A stretch of 64,000 bases of DNA from Clostridium_AW sp040797845 (GCA_040797845.1 JBFNFA010000002.1:513111-577110); one strand, 5' to 3'; shown: positions 25,935 through 35,886, counted from the first letter of the stretch. Notes: generated by a model from the sequence alone, not told the origin. Translations and numbers: made by a program.

Positions 25935-27272
25935 ATGGACAACGTATGTGAAGTTACTAATAACAAAAAGAGTCTTTTACGTTTATTTTTATCCTATGCT
26001 ATTCCAGGCATTGCTGGTCTTCTTTTTAACTCTCTATATATTTTAGTCGACGGATTATTTGTAGCGAGAATTTTAGGAAGAGAGGCCTTAGCAGCTGTAA
26101 CCGTAGGAGTACCTGTAGTAGAGGTATTACTTGCTTTAAGTATGCTTATCTCTGTTGGTGCTGGAGTACTTATCTCTAATAGTAATGGTGCTGGAAATAC
26201 TAAAGAAGGACGAAGAATCTTTAATCTATCCTTTAGATTGTTGATGGCAACTTCTATAATAATTGCAGGATTATCATTAATATTTATATATCCTTTATCA
26301 AGTTTTTTAGGGGCTACTCCTGATATTATTGACTTGGTAGTAGAGTATCTAAGGTATTTCTTTGCATTTTCCCCTGCTTTTATGCTCAGTTATGGTATGT
26401 GCACATGGCTTAGAAATGATTCAAAACCATCACTTGTAATGATTGCGCAGATTGTAGGTGCTTTATCCAACATCATTTTAGACTGGTACTTTATGGTTCC
26501 ACTTGAAATGGGACTTGCTGGTGCTGCCTTAGCAACTGGTCTTGGACCCGTATTCAGTATACTCATAATGTTACCACACTTTTTAAGAAAAAAAGGAAAC
26601 CTATATTTTGAGAAGGTAAAATTAGATATTGAGACTATGCTTTTAACTATAAAAAGAGGTATACCTTCTTTTATGATGGAATTTGCTTTAGGTATAACTA
26701 CACTTGTTTGTAATATTGCCATAGGTATACACATGGGATCATTAGGCTTCGCAGCTTATGGTATTGTAGGATATATAGCTTTAATAGCAATATCCGTATT
26801 CTTAGGTATGGCAGAAGGATCTCAACCATTGATAAGCTTCTTCCATGGAGCCGAGGAAAATTCAAAAATTAAAGACATTATAAATATAAGTTTAATAATT
26901 TCTACAGTTATTGGAACTGTCACCTATTTTCTTTTATATAATTTCGGGAAATACCCAGTATCTGTATTCGCGGGTAAAGATATCGATCTTATCAATACTT
27001 CTGTGAATGCGATTATTTACTATTTCCCAGCTTTATTTATCTCTGGTATCAACATTGTTATAGCTTCTGGTTTACAATCAATAGGTCATTGGAAAGAATC
27101 TGTAGTGATTTCTCTATGTAGAAGCTTAATTCTATTACTACCATTATTATTTGTTCTCCCTATGTTTTTAGGTAATAACGGTGTATGGCTATCAGTTCCT
27201 ATAGCGGAATTACTTACAGTATTTATAGCATACTTCCTCTTGAAAAAATTTATTTTAAATGCTAAAGCATAA
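25935..27272 (+). CDS. MepA-type MATE efflux transporter
   Basis: 445 residues with twelve membrane helices. The opening YAIPGIAGLLFNSLYILVDGLFVARILGREALAAV is the MepA-type first helix pair. The gene follows the riboswitch leader, and AGGAGG is eight bases before the ATG at 25935. The frame is open upstream to 25875, but that part runs through the terminator and a TTTTTA repeat and is not coding. Guanidine-class leaders control small-cation or guanidine exporters, so guanidine or related cationic compounds are the likely cargo. Paralogue of the MATE gene just upstream, but only distantly similar. Confidence 0.93.
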   Translation: MDNVCEVTNNKKSLLRLFLSYAIPGIAGLLFNSLYILVDGLFVARILGREALAAVTVGVPVVEVLLALSMLISVGAGVLISNSNGAGNTKEGRRIFNLSFRLLMATSIIIAGLSLIFIYPLSSFLGATPDIIDLVVEYLRYFFAFSPAFMLSYGMCTWLRNDSKPSLVMIAQIVGALSNIILDWYFMVPLEMGLAGAALATGLGPVFSILIMLPHFLRKKGNLYFEKVKLDIETMLLTIKRGIPSFMMEFALGITTLVCNIAIGIHMGSLGFAAYGIVGYIALIAISVFLGMAEGSQPLISFFHGAEENSKIKDIINISLIISTVIGTVTYFLLYNFGKYPVSVFAGKDIDLINTSVNAIIYYFPALFISGINIVIASGLQSIGHWKESVVISLCRSLILLLPLLFVLPMFLGNNGVWLSVPIAELLTVFIAYFLLKKFILNAKA

Positions 27273-27310
27273 ATTGTTTAAATTACATTGTAAAATCTTA
27301 AGTATAAATA

Positions 27311-27346
27311 AAAAAGCTTTTGGAAATTTCCAAAGGCTTTTTTTAT
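27311..27346 (+). terminator. Intrinsic terminator after the second MATE gene
   Basis: Arms AAAAAGCTTTTGGAAA and TTTCCAAAGGCTTTTT pair on the plus strand with one U-G wobble, followed by T. Confidence 0.85.
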
Positions 27347-27356
27347 TTATGGTTTT

Positions 27357-29012
27357 CTAATTTGTAATTTCTTCAAAAATTTTATTCACATTTCTTTTTA
27401 AATATAAGTATAACAATAAACTTATAACAGAATACAGTACTATTATAAAGAAAAGCACTGATAAACCGTCTAATTTAAAAGCAGTTATGGTTTTTATTGT
27501 TATAAATGCAAAGATCACATTTACCACTATGCTTATTAAAACATTAAAATTTTGTTTCACAGCCTTCTGCTCATTATCCCAATTTAATTTAGGAAAATTT
27601 AAATCTATAGTTATTCCCATAAGTGAAGCAAGAATTATAGCAAATATACTAACTAACATAGATAAAATTATTATGTTAACTGTAGGTTTTAATATCACAT
27701 AAAAGATTATAAGTGATAATAGTACACCTATGAAACTAAATAAAGCTCCAGCCAAAACTTTTGCCATTATTATTACATTGTAATTTAGTGGTATAAATTT
27801 ATTAAAATAAACATTCTGTCCTTCTCTAGATATAGAGGTAGATGTTATACCATTAGCAGAGGATATAAATAAAGCCCCTACAGCTACTCCTCCTATAACT
27901 ACACCTAAATTGTCACTATTTCTTAAAATATTTGATATTATTGGAATAGCATCTTTACTTTCTGGTTGTAATAACATAGGTATAATTAAAAATACAGGCC
28001 ATAAAAAATTTGTTATTACACAGTTTAAAAAATATATAGGTGTTCTTATAAGCATTCTTATTTCTTTTAAAGTATAACTAATTAAAGGTGATTTTCTTAC
28101 TATTATTTTTCTTAATTCTCCTTCTTCATACTTCTTTCTTTTTGAAGAGGATTGAGATAGTCCCACCACTCCTTTAAAGTATATCTTCTCTCCAAGAAAT
28201 AAAAACGCACTAAATAATACCCCATTTATAACTAAAAAAGATAAAAAATAAAACAATCCTTTAATATTATAGGAATTTGTTAGTGCCAGTGAAGAAAATC
28301 TAACCGAAGGAAATATATTAGATATCATATTTATATATGAATTATCTCCACTAGTAATAATTTGCTGAATATCTACATTGCTTCTACCAACAAACTTCTG
28401 AATAGCTAAATTAAACCCTAGAGCTAGAAACATGGCAAAGAACCCAGATATCATCTTAAATCTATCTTTATTTTTAGCTATATTTGTAAATCTCATAATT
28501 ATTATTACTATTATAGATGAAAGAATTAAAGGCACTACTGGAGTAAATAGAAATACTATAAGTGAGTAAATATAGTATAATATTCCAGAATCACTTTTAA
28601 TGCCATACTTAATAAAAACAGGAAACAAAAACATTGCCTCAATTATATATTCGTATATTACTGTTACAGTAAATTTACTACTCAATATAAGAGAAGGTTT
28701 TAAAGGCAATGGAAGTAAATATTCTATATCCCTCGAAAAGTAGAATACATTTATCACATACAAAACACCTAAAATCATTATAGATAATGAAGTTACAGCC
28801 AAAGCTAAAGCTAATATTATACCTTCTTGATTTATACTTGATAGTGAATCATATAAATTCCCTGTCATATTACCTATTTGGAAAATAAAAGGAAGTAAAG
28901 CCAACAATAATAATGAATATAATATTATTGTTTTGGAACGCTTTTTACTATTGGTAAAATTTTCATTAGAGGTTTTTAATAATACTTTTACTAAAGAAAT
29001 ATACTTATTCAT
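27357..29012 (-). CDS. ABC exporter permease (large, multi-spanning)
   Basis: 551 residues with about twelve predicted membrane helices and little recognisable loop sequence. The segment FYFSRDIEYLLPLPLKPSLILSSKF is typical of the putative ABC-exporter permease family common in clostridia. It follows and overlaps by eight bases the gene for its ATPase. Substrate unknown. The final codons lie close to the terminator shared with the convergent MATE gene. Confidence 0.85.
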   Translation of the reverse strand: MNKYISLVKVLLKTSNENFTNSKKRSKTIILYSLLLLALLPFIFQIGNMTGNLYDSLSSINQEGIILALALAVTSLSIMILGVLYVINVFYFSRDIEYLLPLPLKPSLILSSKFTVTVIYEYIIEAMFLFPVFIKYGIKSDSGILYYIYSLIVFLFTPVVPLILSSIIVIIIMRFTNIAKNKDRFKMISGFFAMFLALGFNLAIQKFVGRSNVDIQQIITSGDNSYINMISNIFPSVRFSSLALTNSYNIKGLFYFLSFLVINGVLFSAFLFLGEKIYFKGVVGLSQSSSKRKKYEEGELRKIIVRKSPLISYTLKEIRMLIRTPIYFLNCVITNFLWPVFLIIPMLLQPESKDAIPIISNILRNSDNLGVVIGGVAVGALFISSANGITSTSISREGQNVYFNKFIPLNYNVIIMAKVLAGALFSFIGVLLSLIIFYVILKPTVNIIILSMLVSIFAIILASLMGITIDLNFPKLNWDNEQKAVKQNFNVLISIVVNVIFAFITIKTITAFKLDGLSVLFFIIVLYSVISLLLYLYLKRNVNKIFEEITN

Positions 29013-29730
29013 TTTCAGTAATATCTAAGAATATCCTTTCTAAAGATTCATTTTCCTTAAAATGATTCTTTATTTCTTCAAGCGTTCCACAGAATAAAAT
29101 CTTACCTTTATTTATTATAGCTACTCTATCGCATAGCTTTTCTGCTACCTCCAACACATGAGTGGAAAAAAACACTACATTACCCCTATCTGCATGTTCT
29201 CTCATCATTTCTTTTAATAAGTATGATGACTTAGGATCTAAACCTGTCATAGGTTCATCTAAAATCCATACAGATGGATTATGTATAAGGGCACCGATAA
29301 TAATTATTTTTTGCCTCATACCATGAGAGTAACTCTGTATCTGATCTCCTAAAGCTGATTCTAATCCAAACTCTCTACTTAATTTTTCAATTATTGGTTT
29401 CCTGTCTTCCTTTGACACATCATAAATATCTGCCATAAAATTCAAATATTCCATTCCCTTTAACTTCAAAAACATATCTGGGTTATCAGGTACAAATCCA
29501 AATTGCTTTTTAGCCTTTAAAGGATCTTCCTTAACATCAATTCCATTAATTTTTATAGAACCATTATCGGAATGCAATATTCCTGTTATCATTTTTATAG
29601 TAGTAGTTTTACCTGCTCCATTTGGCCCTAAAAATCCAAAAATCTCCCCATCTTCTATCTTTAAATTTATATTGTCTACTGCTTTCGTGCTTCCATTGTA
29701 TGACTTGTTTACATCAATAATCTCTATCAT
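29005..29730 (-). CDS. ABC transporter ATP-binding protein
   Basis: 241 residues of the DrrA/CcmA-like exporter branch: Walker A GPNGAGKTT near residue 38, signature YSHGMRQKIIIIGA, Walker B VWILDEPMTGLDP, H-loop FSTHVLEVAE. First gene of a two-gene exporter with the permease downstream. The upstream gap to spmB is 83 bases, with a divergence in function, so it is probably a separate unit. Confidence 0.94.
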   Translation of the reverse strand: MIEIIDVNKSYNGSTKAVDNINLKIEDGEIFGFLGPNGAGKTTTIKMITGILHSDNGSIKINGIDVKEDPLKAKKQFGFVPDNPDMFLKLKGMEYLNFMADIYDVSKEDRKPIIEKLSREFGLESALGDQIQSYSHGMRQKIIIIGALIHNPSVWILDEPMTGLDPKSSYLLKEMMREHADRGNVVFFSTHVLEVAEKLCDRVAIINKGKILFCGTLEEIKNHFKENESLERIFLDITENE

Positions 29731-29813
29731 AGCACTTCTCCTTCTTTACTAAGTTATAACACTATTTAAATATTAGCATAATTCTTAGATTAATAGGATA
29801 AATTATATTTCTT

Positions 29814-30332
29814 TTAATAAAAAAATAAGGTTACTACTATTACTGATACTATTATAGCCGTTAAATCGGCAAGTATGGCTGCCCACAAAGTGTGTCTTAT
29901 TTTTTTTATACCTACTGCACCAAAATAAACTGTAATTGTATAGAAAATAGTTTCAGTAGACCCCATTATTATAGAAGCTATTCTTCCAATATAACTATCT
30001 GCTCCATAATTGGTTATAACATCTGTAAATACTCCTAAAGCTCCACTTCCAGATAGAGGTTTTATTAGCACTAACGGAACTACTTCTCCTGGCAGACCAA
30101 TAAATTTTACTATAGGATTCATAATTCCAATTATATAGTCAAGAACCTTAGATTCTCTTAGAACTGTTACAGCTAATATCATTGCTAAAAGGTAAGGAAA
30201 TATTCTAACACAAATACTCATACCTTCTTTAGCTCCTTCAATGAAACACTCGTATACTTTAACTCCCTTTATCATTCCATAAGTAGTAATTAACACAATA
30301 ATAATAGGTATAATTAAATTTGTTATGTTCAT
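29814..30332 (-). CDS. spmB: Spore maturation protein B
   Basis: 172 residues, a nucleoside-recognition (Gate) domain membrane protein: CVRIFPYLLAMILAVTVLRES, LVLIKPLSGSGALGVF and IGRIASIIMGSTETIFYTITVYFG. With SpmA it is needed for spore-core dehydration and heat resistance in B. subtilis and clostridia. The start at 30332 follows GGAGGGG; an ATG four codons earlier contains that site and is rejected. It begins 11 bases after the spmA stop. Confidence 0.93.
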   Translation of the reverse strand: MNITNLIIPIIIVLITTYGMIKGVKVYECFIEGAKEGMSICVRIFPYLLAMILAVTVLRESKVLDYIIGIMNPIVKFIGLPGEVVPLVLIKPLSGSGALGVFTDVITNYGADSYIGRIASIIMGSTETIFYTITVYFGAVGIKKIRHTLWAAILADLTAIIVSVIVVTLFFY

Positions 30333-30343
30333 AGACCCCTCCA

Positions 30344-30919
30344 TTAAAAATGCTTTTCTAGTACTTTACAACATATTACCCCTACTATTGCAGCACAAGT
30401 AGTAGTAATTATAGCTGGAACTATTATTTCCCCTGGATTTTTAGATCCAGCAGCAGCTCTTATAGATATTACTGTGGTAGGTATAAACTGAATACATGCA
30501 GCATTTAACACTAGAAATAACGCCATATCGTCACTAGCTGTATCCTTTTTTCTATTAATCCTTTGCAAACTTTCCATTGCCTTTATTCCAAAAGGAGTAG
30601 CTGCATTGGATAGTCCCATCATATTTGCCGTAATATTCATAACCATAGAACCTAGAGCACTATCATCATTCCCTCCTTCTTTCATCAACAATTTTAGTAT
30701 AGGCTTTAAAAGCTTGGCTAACTTATCTGTTAGTCCACTTTTCTGAGCTATCTTCATTACCCCGCACCACAAACACATCATCCCTAATAGCTTTATGATG
30801 AGTTCAACAGTTGAGTTTGTAGAAGATACTATAGCTTGAGATATTATCTCTCCCCTCCCCGTAAGTATTCCAACCACAATTCCAGAACTTAAAATTAAAA
30901 ACCAGATATAATTTATCAT
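30344..30919 (-). CDS. spmA: Spore maturation protein A
   Basis: 191 residues with five or six membrane helices and the Gate motif MGLSNAATPFGIKAMESLQ. It forms an operon with spmB. A ribosome site GGAGG precedes the ATG. Presence of spmAB is direct evidence for an endospore former. Confidence 0.93.
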   Translation of the reverse strand: MINYIWFLILSSGIVVGILTGRGEIISQAIVSSTNSTVELIIKLLGMMCLWCGVMKIAQKSGLTDKLAKLLKPILKLLMKEGGNDDSALGSMVMNITANMMGLSNAATPFGIKAMESLQRINRKKDTASDDMALFLVLNAACIQFIPTTVISIRAAAGSKNPGEIIVPAIITTTCAAIVGVICCKVLEKHF

Positions 30920-31051
30920 ACTTTCCTCCTAAATATTTATTGATACAAATGCCTATTTAATGTATATGTAAATTAAAACCTTTGTATTGCAATTAATTTT
31001 TAATAGTGTTACCATGTATAATGTGATATTTAGTTGAATTGGAGGTCACTT

Positions 31052-31297
31052 ATGACTATTAAAGATATAATGGAATTTATTGAAAGTGAATATAAAATAA
31101 TAAATAATACTCCTTGTGAAGTGTGTGGTGGGGAATACTTTGCCGATGATTTAAATGTAGATTTAATAGATGATGTTCCTCATGATATTTGTATATGTGT
31201 GTGTTCTGATTGTGGACATGAAAAAATATTTGAATTTTATGCTCCATTTATAGATGAGATTCATAAAAGAAAGAGAAAAAAAGGAACTTTAAATTAA
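31052..31297 (+). CDS. Small zinc-ribbon protein of unknown function
   Basis: 81 residues. Two metal-type pairs are visible: CEVCGG near residue 22 and CSDCGHEK near residue 55, the spacing of a zinc ribbon. Between them is an acidic stretch (DDLNVDLIDDVPHDI), and the C terminus is basic. GGAGG precedes the ATG at 31052; the frame is open six codons further left without a site. Single gene with its own terminator. Possibly a nucleic-acid or protein-interaction module; not recognised. Confidence 0.75.
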   Translation: MTIKDIMEFIESEYKIINNTPCEVCGGEYFADDLNVDLIDDVPHDICICVCSDCGHEKIFEFYAPFIDEIHKRKRKKGTLN

Positions 31298-31331
31298 AAA
31301 AGGATTTTAGCAAAGCTAAAATCCTTTTTTA
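31296..31331. terminator. Intrinsic terminator, bidirectional
   Basis: Arms AAAAAGGATTTTAGC and GCTAAAATCCTTTTT around AAA, between the zinc-ribbon gene and the convergent glucosaminidase gene. Confidence 0.9.
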
Positions 31332-31377
31332 ATTTTGTTTTTCATTTTTAATTTTGTCTTAAAAATTTCTAATCAAT

Positions 31378-32871
31378 TTATTTTTTAAAAACTGGAAACT
31401 CAAACTTTAATGTAGGGTTCTCACATTGATCCATTAACTCTTTAATTTTAATTACTTGCTTATATGCCCATCCAATATCTGTAGCATATTGATAACTTCC
31501 TGGTGTTGAAGGGTTCCATCTCATTTTATATAATGTATCCCTTTTTACCGTAGGATTATTTACATACTTTTCAGCAATATATTTTGCTCCCCCAGTTATA
31601 GCTTCCTCTACAGTAAACCATTTTTGCTCGTATGCATATTCTGATCCATGTTTATTAGGATCATCATCAAAAGCTTTTATTCCATAAGTATTATATACCT
31701 TTTTCTTTCCTTCTTTTCCATCTACCTCTATTCCTGTAGCAAGTTTTGATGTTCCACTAGCAGTTTCTAAAAGTGCATGAGATACTAAATAAGCAGGATT
31801 TATATTATTTTCTTTTGCTCCTTCTAAAAAAGCTTTTCCCTTACCCTCTAGCACTCCTTTGCCTTTAAGTATTTTGTTTAAATCGTCCTCAGTAATACTA
31901 TCATCTATGTAGTTTAATTTTAAGAACATATATTTACCATACTCGTCTGTGAAGTTTGATGGATTCATATAGTATTTTATCTGATTAGCACTAGCTCCCA
32001 TCCAAGAAGTTGGTCCCTCATCTGTTACTGATACCTTAGTATTGTTTTGCTTGTCCAAAGCTTCATTAAAAGTAAAATTTAAATTTAAATCAGTAAATAT
32101 GGATTTATCTACAGAATTTACACATCTTAAATAATCTATATAGTAATTATCATAGTCTGTATTCTCATCCACATGAGCACCTTGTTTATTAGCTCTTTTA
32201 ACATAAATTAATATTTTGTATTTCTCTCCATTTTCTCCTGCTTCAAATAATTTATCTGTAGTTATCTTTCCATCTTGTGCACTTACATACCCATTAGTAA
32301 TTTCTTCATAAGGCTCATATTTGTCAAATTTATAAACATATTTACTTGCAAATATTCTATATTGTACTTGCTCTGAAGAAGATGATTTTAAATGAAAAGT
32401 TTGTTTTTGATTAGGTAATATAGGCTCATATTCCATTTTAGCTTGTACAATATTAGGAATTCCTTCATAAGTTGAAGCATCTGAGAATTTTCCTGTAGTT
32501 ACAAACTTCATTCTTTTCGGTGATGAAAAAGTTTTTCCTCCTAAAGATTTTATTCCTGTTCCAAAATTTATATAATATGTACTTCCTGGCAAATATCCTT
32601 CCACTTTAGGCATTACTGTTACAGTATTATCTGTAGCTCCTATAGATACAGATGCTTTAACTTTATTACCTTTTGCATCAGTAACGGTAATATTTTCGTC
32701 ATTTATAGTATCTTTATCTAAATTTGAATTAAATGTAATCGTCCACTTTTTGTCTGTAACCACATTACTTTTGCTGCTTATTTCTGTAAAATTTCCAGCA
32801 GCTGATACACTTCCTGCTGCAACAGTCGTTGCTATAAAAAAAGTTAATGCAGTCTTTCTCAAAAATTTCAT
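31378..32871 (-). CDS. Secreted endo-beta-N-acetylglucosaminidase with Ig-like domain
   Basis: 497 residues. A signal peptide ends near AAGSVSAAG. An SbsA/Big-type Ig-like domain (about residues 30-130; KKWTITFNSNLDKDTI...RMKFVTTGKF) and a middle region lead to a C-terminal GH73-type glucosaminidase module (about 335-480: INPAYLVSHALLETASGTSKLA with the probable catalytic Glu, YNTYGIKAFDDDP, NPSTPGSYQYATDIGWA). It should cleave peptidoglycan glycan strands during growth or separation. GGGGG-like site before the ATG. The 220 bases upstream separate it from the divergent two-component system. Confidence 0.9.
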   Translation of the reverse strand: MKFLRKTALTFFIATTVAAGSVSAAGNFTEISSKSNVVTDKKWTITFNSNLDKDTINDENITVTDAKGNKVKASVSIGATDNTVTVMPKVEGYLPGSTYYINFGTGIKSLGGKTFSSPKRMKFVTTGKFSDASTYEGIPNIVQAKMEYEPILPNQKQTFHLKSSSSEQVQYRIFASKYVYKFDKYEPYEEITNGYVSAQDGKITTDKLFEAGENGEKYKILIYVKRANKQGAHVDENTDYDNYYIDYLRCVNSVDKSIFTDLNLNFTFNEALDKQNNTKVSVTDEGPTSWMGASANQIKYYMNPSNFTDEYGKYMFLKLNYIDDSITEDDLNKILKGKGVLEGKGKAFLEGAKENNINPAYLVSHALLETASGTSKLATGIEVDGKEGKKKVYNTYGIKAFDDDPNKHGSEYAYEQKWFTVEEAITGGAKYIAEKYVNNPTVKRDTLYKMRWNPSTPGSYQYATDIGWAYKQVIKIKELMDQCENPTLKFEFPVFKK

Positions 32872-33095
32872 AAAATACCCCCTACCGCAATTATTGTTAT
32901 ATATAATTATTATATATAATATTTAACATTTTTGCTATGGAAAATAAATGAATAGTTTATTTTATCAATTATATTTTAAATTATATTATAAATTTATATA
33001 ATGTTATTAAGGAATATTATATTTAATGCTTATAGTTTCTACATATTTTTATAGGATTTATTATATTTTAAATAAAAATGACGAGGTATAGAGAA

Positions 33096-33758
33096 ATGAG
33101 AAAAAAAATATTAATTATTGAAGATGAAAGAAAACTATCTGAAGTTATGGCTTTATATTTAAAAAATGAAGGATATGAAGTGTTTACAGCTAGTGATGGT
33201 GATGAAGGTGAATCCTTTATAGAAAATGCCATTTTTGATTTAATAATATTAGATGTGATGATGCCTAAAAAAGATGGCTGGTCTCTTCTAAAAAAGATAA
33301 AATCCATATCTAGCACTCCTGTAATACTTACTACTGCTAGAGGCGAAGAGGAAGATAGGATTTTCGGACTAGAATTAGGAGCAGATGATTATATGGTTAA
33401 GCCTTTAAGCATGAGAGAATTAGTGCTTAGAGTAAAGTTAAGAATAAACAGTTCTTCTAACAAAGATAATAGTTTAAATTTTGAGAACATGACTATTAAT
33501 GAAGACAAAAGAGAGATTGTAGAGAATGGAATTCAAATAAATTTAACTCCAAAAGAGTTTGACTTATTGATATTTTTATGCCAAAATCCCTCTCAAGTTT
33601 TTAAAAGAGATCAACTTTTAGATAATGTCTGGGGTTATGATTTCGCCGGGGATACTAGAACTGTAGATACTCATGTGAAAAATTTAAGAGAAAAAATTAA
33701 ATTTTGTAATAATCATATAAAAACTGTATGGGGAGTTGGTTACAAATTAGAACTATGA
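33096..33758 (+). CDS. OmpR-family response regulator
   Basis: 220 residues. Receiver domain: EDE at the acidic pocket, phospho-acceptor Asp in LIILDVMMPKKDGW, the switch Thr in LTTARGEEEDRI, and the Lys of MVKPL. The C-terminal winged helix is of the trans_reg type (LTPKEFDLLIFLCQNPSQVFKRDQLLDNVWGY...TVDTHVKNLREKI). Its partner is the kinase 22 bases downstream. Start chosen at 33096 after GAGGT; six codons of open frame lie before it. The signal sensed is not evident. Confidence 0.93.
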   Translation: MRKKILIIEDERKLSEVMALYLKNEGYEVFTASDGDEGESFIENAIFDLIILDVMMPKKDGWSLLKKIKSISSTPVILTTARGEEEDRIFGLELGADDYMVKPLSMRELVLRVKLRINSSSNKDNSLNFENMTINEDKREIVENGIQINLTPKEFDLLIFLCQNPSQVFKRDQLLDNVWGYDFAGDTRTVDTHVKNLREKIKFCNNHIKTVWGVGYKLEL

Positions 33759-33780
33759 TAACCTTCGGAGGATTAAATTT

Positions 33781-35100
33781 ATGGAAAAGATAACAAAAAA
33801 ATTAATAAAGGGTTTTCTATTAATAATGGCATTAGTAGCTATTTTGTCATTTCTAACCAGCTCAATTTTTTTGTCCAGATTTCATATTGAAAATCAATAT
33901 GATCAACTAAAATCTAAGATAGGAAATGTTTGTAATGCTATAATGGAAGGTACTCCCTATGAAAATATTGATGCTACTGGAATAATCATAACTAAAGATT
34001 CTGCTTATAGCATAGGGAAAAATAGGATGGCTGTAATGGGTTTTTTACATAGTAAAGATATTAACTCCATAGGAGAAAAAGGTACATTCAAGCATCATAT
34101 GGGTGAAGAGTATCTTTATTATAGAATGGATACAGGTATAGGTACAATAATACTATTTGAAAATATGAAAGCTACCATAGATTATATAAAAGTAATTAAT
34201 ATTGTATTATCCCTGGTATTTTTAATGGCGTTAATAGTGTGCATACCTTTTATACTAATTTGGGGTAAAAAATTCACTGGTCCTATATTAAAATTACAAA
34301 AATCATCCTATGATATTTCTAATGGAAATTTTAAAACTGACATGGTAGTAAAAACAGGAGATGAAATCGAGGAACTATCGTTATGCTTGAAGAATATGGC
34401 CATAAAACTAGAAGAGAAATATTCTATGCAGAGAGATTTCATAGCAAATGTATCCCATGACTTTAAAACCCCCTTAAGTATAATAAGAAACTATAGTGAA
34501 GCAATAAAGGATGGATTAGTGGATTTAAAATCAGCCCAAAAATATTCTAAAGATATCATAGATGAAGTAGATAAATTAAATAACTTAGTTATGGATATTT
34601 TACAGCTATCTAAATTTCAAGAAGGAAAGGTTAAATTAAACAAGTCAAAATTTAATATTTATGAATTCTCAAACTCTTTAATAAACAAATTTAAATATAA
34701 AGCACAGGAAAAAAACATATTTATAGATTTAGTCTTTGATACATCAAAAGATACCCTCATTTGTGGGGATAAGATTGCTTTAGAAAGAGTTCTATACAAC
34801 TTTATGGATAATGCTATTAAATTTAGCCCAGACTCATCTAAAATAGAGTTGTGTATAAAATACATTAATAATGGTATAATGGTATCCGTCAAAGATATGG
34901 GTCTAGGAATAGAAGAAAATATGATACATGAGATATGGAATAGATACCATAAACACTCTCAAAGCGGCGGAATGGGATTAGGTCTTCCTATTTGCAGTGA
35001 AATTTTAAAACTTCATAATTTTGATTATGGTGTAAATAGTAAACTAGGCTCAGGCTCTGAATTTTATTTTATAATATCTAAGGACTATTATTCAAAGTGA
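33781..35100 (+). CDS. Sensor histidine kinase
   Basis: 439 residues: helix 1 (LLIMALVAILSFLTSSIFL), an extracellular loop of about 120 residues, helix 2 (VLSLVFLMALIVCIPFILI), and a HAMP segment. The HisKA H-box is FIANVSHDFKTPLSIIRNYSEA, and the HATPase domain has the N-box (NFMDNAIKFSP), G1 (DMGLGI) and G2 (GGMGLGLPICSEIL). Co-transcribed with the preceding response regulator. Its stop codon region overlaps the leader of the pseudouridine synthase gene. Confidence 0.94.
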   Translation: MEKITKKLIKGFLLIMALVAILSFLTSSIFLSRFHIENQYDQLKSKIGNVCNAIMEGTPYENIDATGIIITKDSAYSIGKNRMAVMGFLHSKDINSIGEKGTFKHHMGEEYLYYRMDTGIGTIILFENMKATIDYIKVINIVLSLVFLMALIVCIPFILIWGKKFTGPILKLQKSSYDISNGNFKTDMVVKTGDEIEELSLCLKNMAIKLEEKYSMQRDFIANVSHDFKTPLSIIRNYSEAIKDGLVDLKSAQKYSKDIIDEVDKLNNLVMDILQLSKFQEGKVKLNKSKFNIYEFSNSLINKFKYKAQEKNIFIDLVFDTSKDTLICGDKIALERVLYNFMDNAIKFSPDSSKIELCIKYINNGIMVSVKDMGLGIEENMIHEIWNRYHKHSQSGGMGLGLPICSEILKLHNFDYGVNSKLGSGSEFYFIISKDYYSK

Positions 35101-35114
35101 GGTTTAGAAAACTT

Positions 35115-35852
35115 ATGAATGAAGGAATAAGAATCAATAAATTTATTAGCGAAAAAGGAATTTGTTCAAGGCGAGAAGCCGATAAATTAATAGAACTTGG
35201 TAAAGTAACTATAAATGGTAAACTAGCTATAACTGGTTCAAAGGTTTATGCTGGGGACGACGTAAAGCTAAATGGAAAGACTATAGGTCAAAAACCTAAA
35301 TCTGTTTATTTAGCTCTCAATAAACCAGTAGGGATCGTATGTACTACGGATAAAAAAGAAAAAAGCAACATAGTAAATTTTATTAATTATCCTGAAAGAA
35401 TATTTCACATAGGAAGATTAGATAAAGATTCTGAAGGACTAATTTTTCTTACAAATGATGGAGATATAGTAAACAAAATATTAAGGGCAGGAAATAATCA
35501 TGAAAAAGAATATATAGTTACCGTAGATAAGCCTATAACAGGAGATTTTATTAAAAAAATGTCCTCAGGGGTAGAAATTCTTAATACAGTGACAAAGCCT
35601 TGTAAAATCTACAAAGAAGGTAGAAACGTATTCAGAATAATACTAACTCAAGGTTTAAATAGACAAATAAGAAGAATGTGTGAAGCTCTAGGTTATAATG
35701 TTATAAAACTAAAAAGAATAAGAATTATGAATGTAACATTATCAGGACTTCCTATCGGTAAATGGAGATACTTAACTGAAAATGAATTACATACAATATT
35801 AAAATTAGTAGAAGATTCCTCTAAAACTGAAGAAGCTTCTATTATTAAATAA
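35115..35852 (+). CDS. rluF: RluF-like 23S rRNA pseudouridine synthase
   Basis: About 245 residues. An N-terminal S4 RNA-binding domain (RINKFISEKGICSRREADKLIELGKVTING) is followed by the RsuA/RluF-type synthase core with the catalytic Asp in GRLDKDSEGLIFLTNDGD, then KEYIVTV and GLNRQIRRMCEALGY. It isomerises a uridine in 23S rRNA (or tRNA-Tyr for RluF). I chose the ATG at 35115, which starts where family members do. A GTG at 35097 overlaps the kinase stop and would also be in frame. Operon with the two-component genes. Confidence 0.9.
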   Translation: MNEGIRINKFISEKGICSRREADKLIELGKVTINGKLAITGSKVYAGDDVKLNGKTIGQKPKSVYLALNKPVGIVCTTDKKEKSNIVNFINYPERIFHIGRLDKDSEGLIFLTNDGDIVNKILRAGNNHEKEYIVTVDKPITGDFIKKMSSGVEILNTVTKPCKIYKEGRNVFRIILTQGLNRQIRRMCEALGYNVIKLKRIRIMNVTLSGLPIGKWRYLTENELHTILKLVEDSSKTEEASIIK

Positions 35853-35886
35853 AAAAGGGGTCTTTTAATTAAGACACCCTTTTTAA
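35851..35886 (+). terminator. Intrinsic terminator
   Basis: Arms AAAAAGGGGTCTT and AAGACACCCTTTTT, with one bulged base, follow the pseudouridine-synthase stop codon. Confidence 0.8.
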
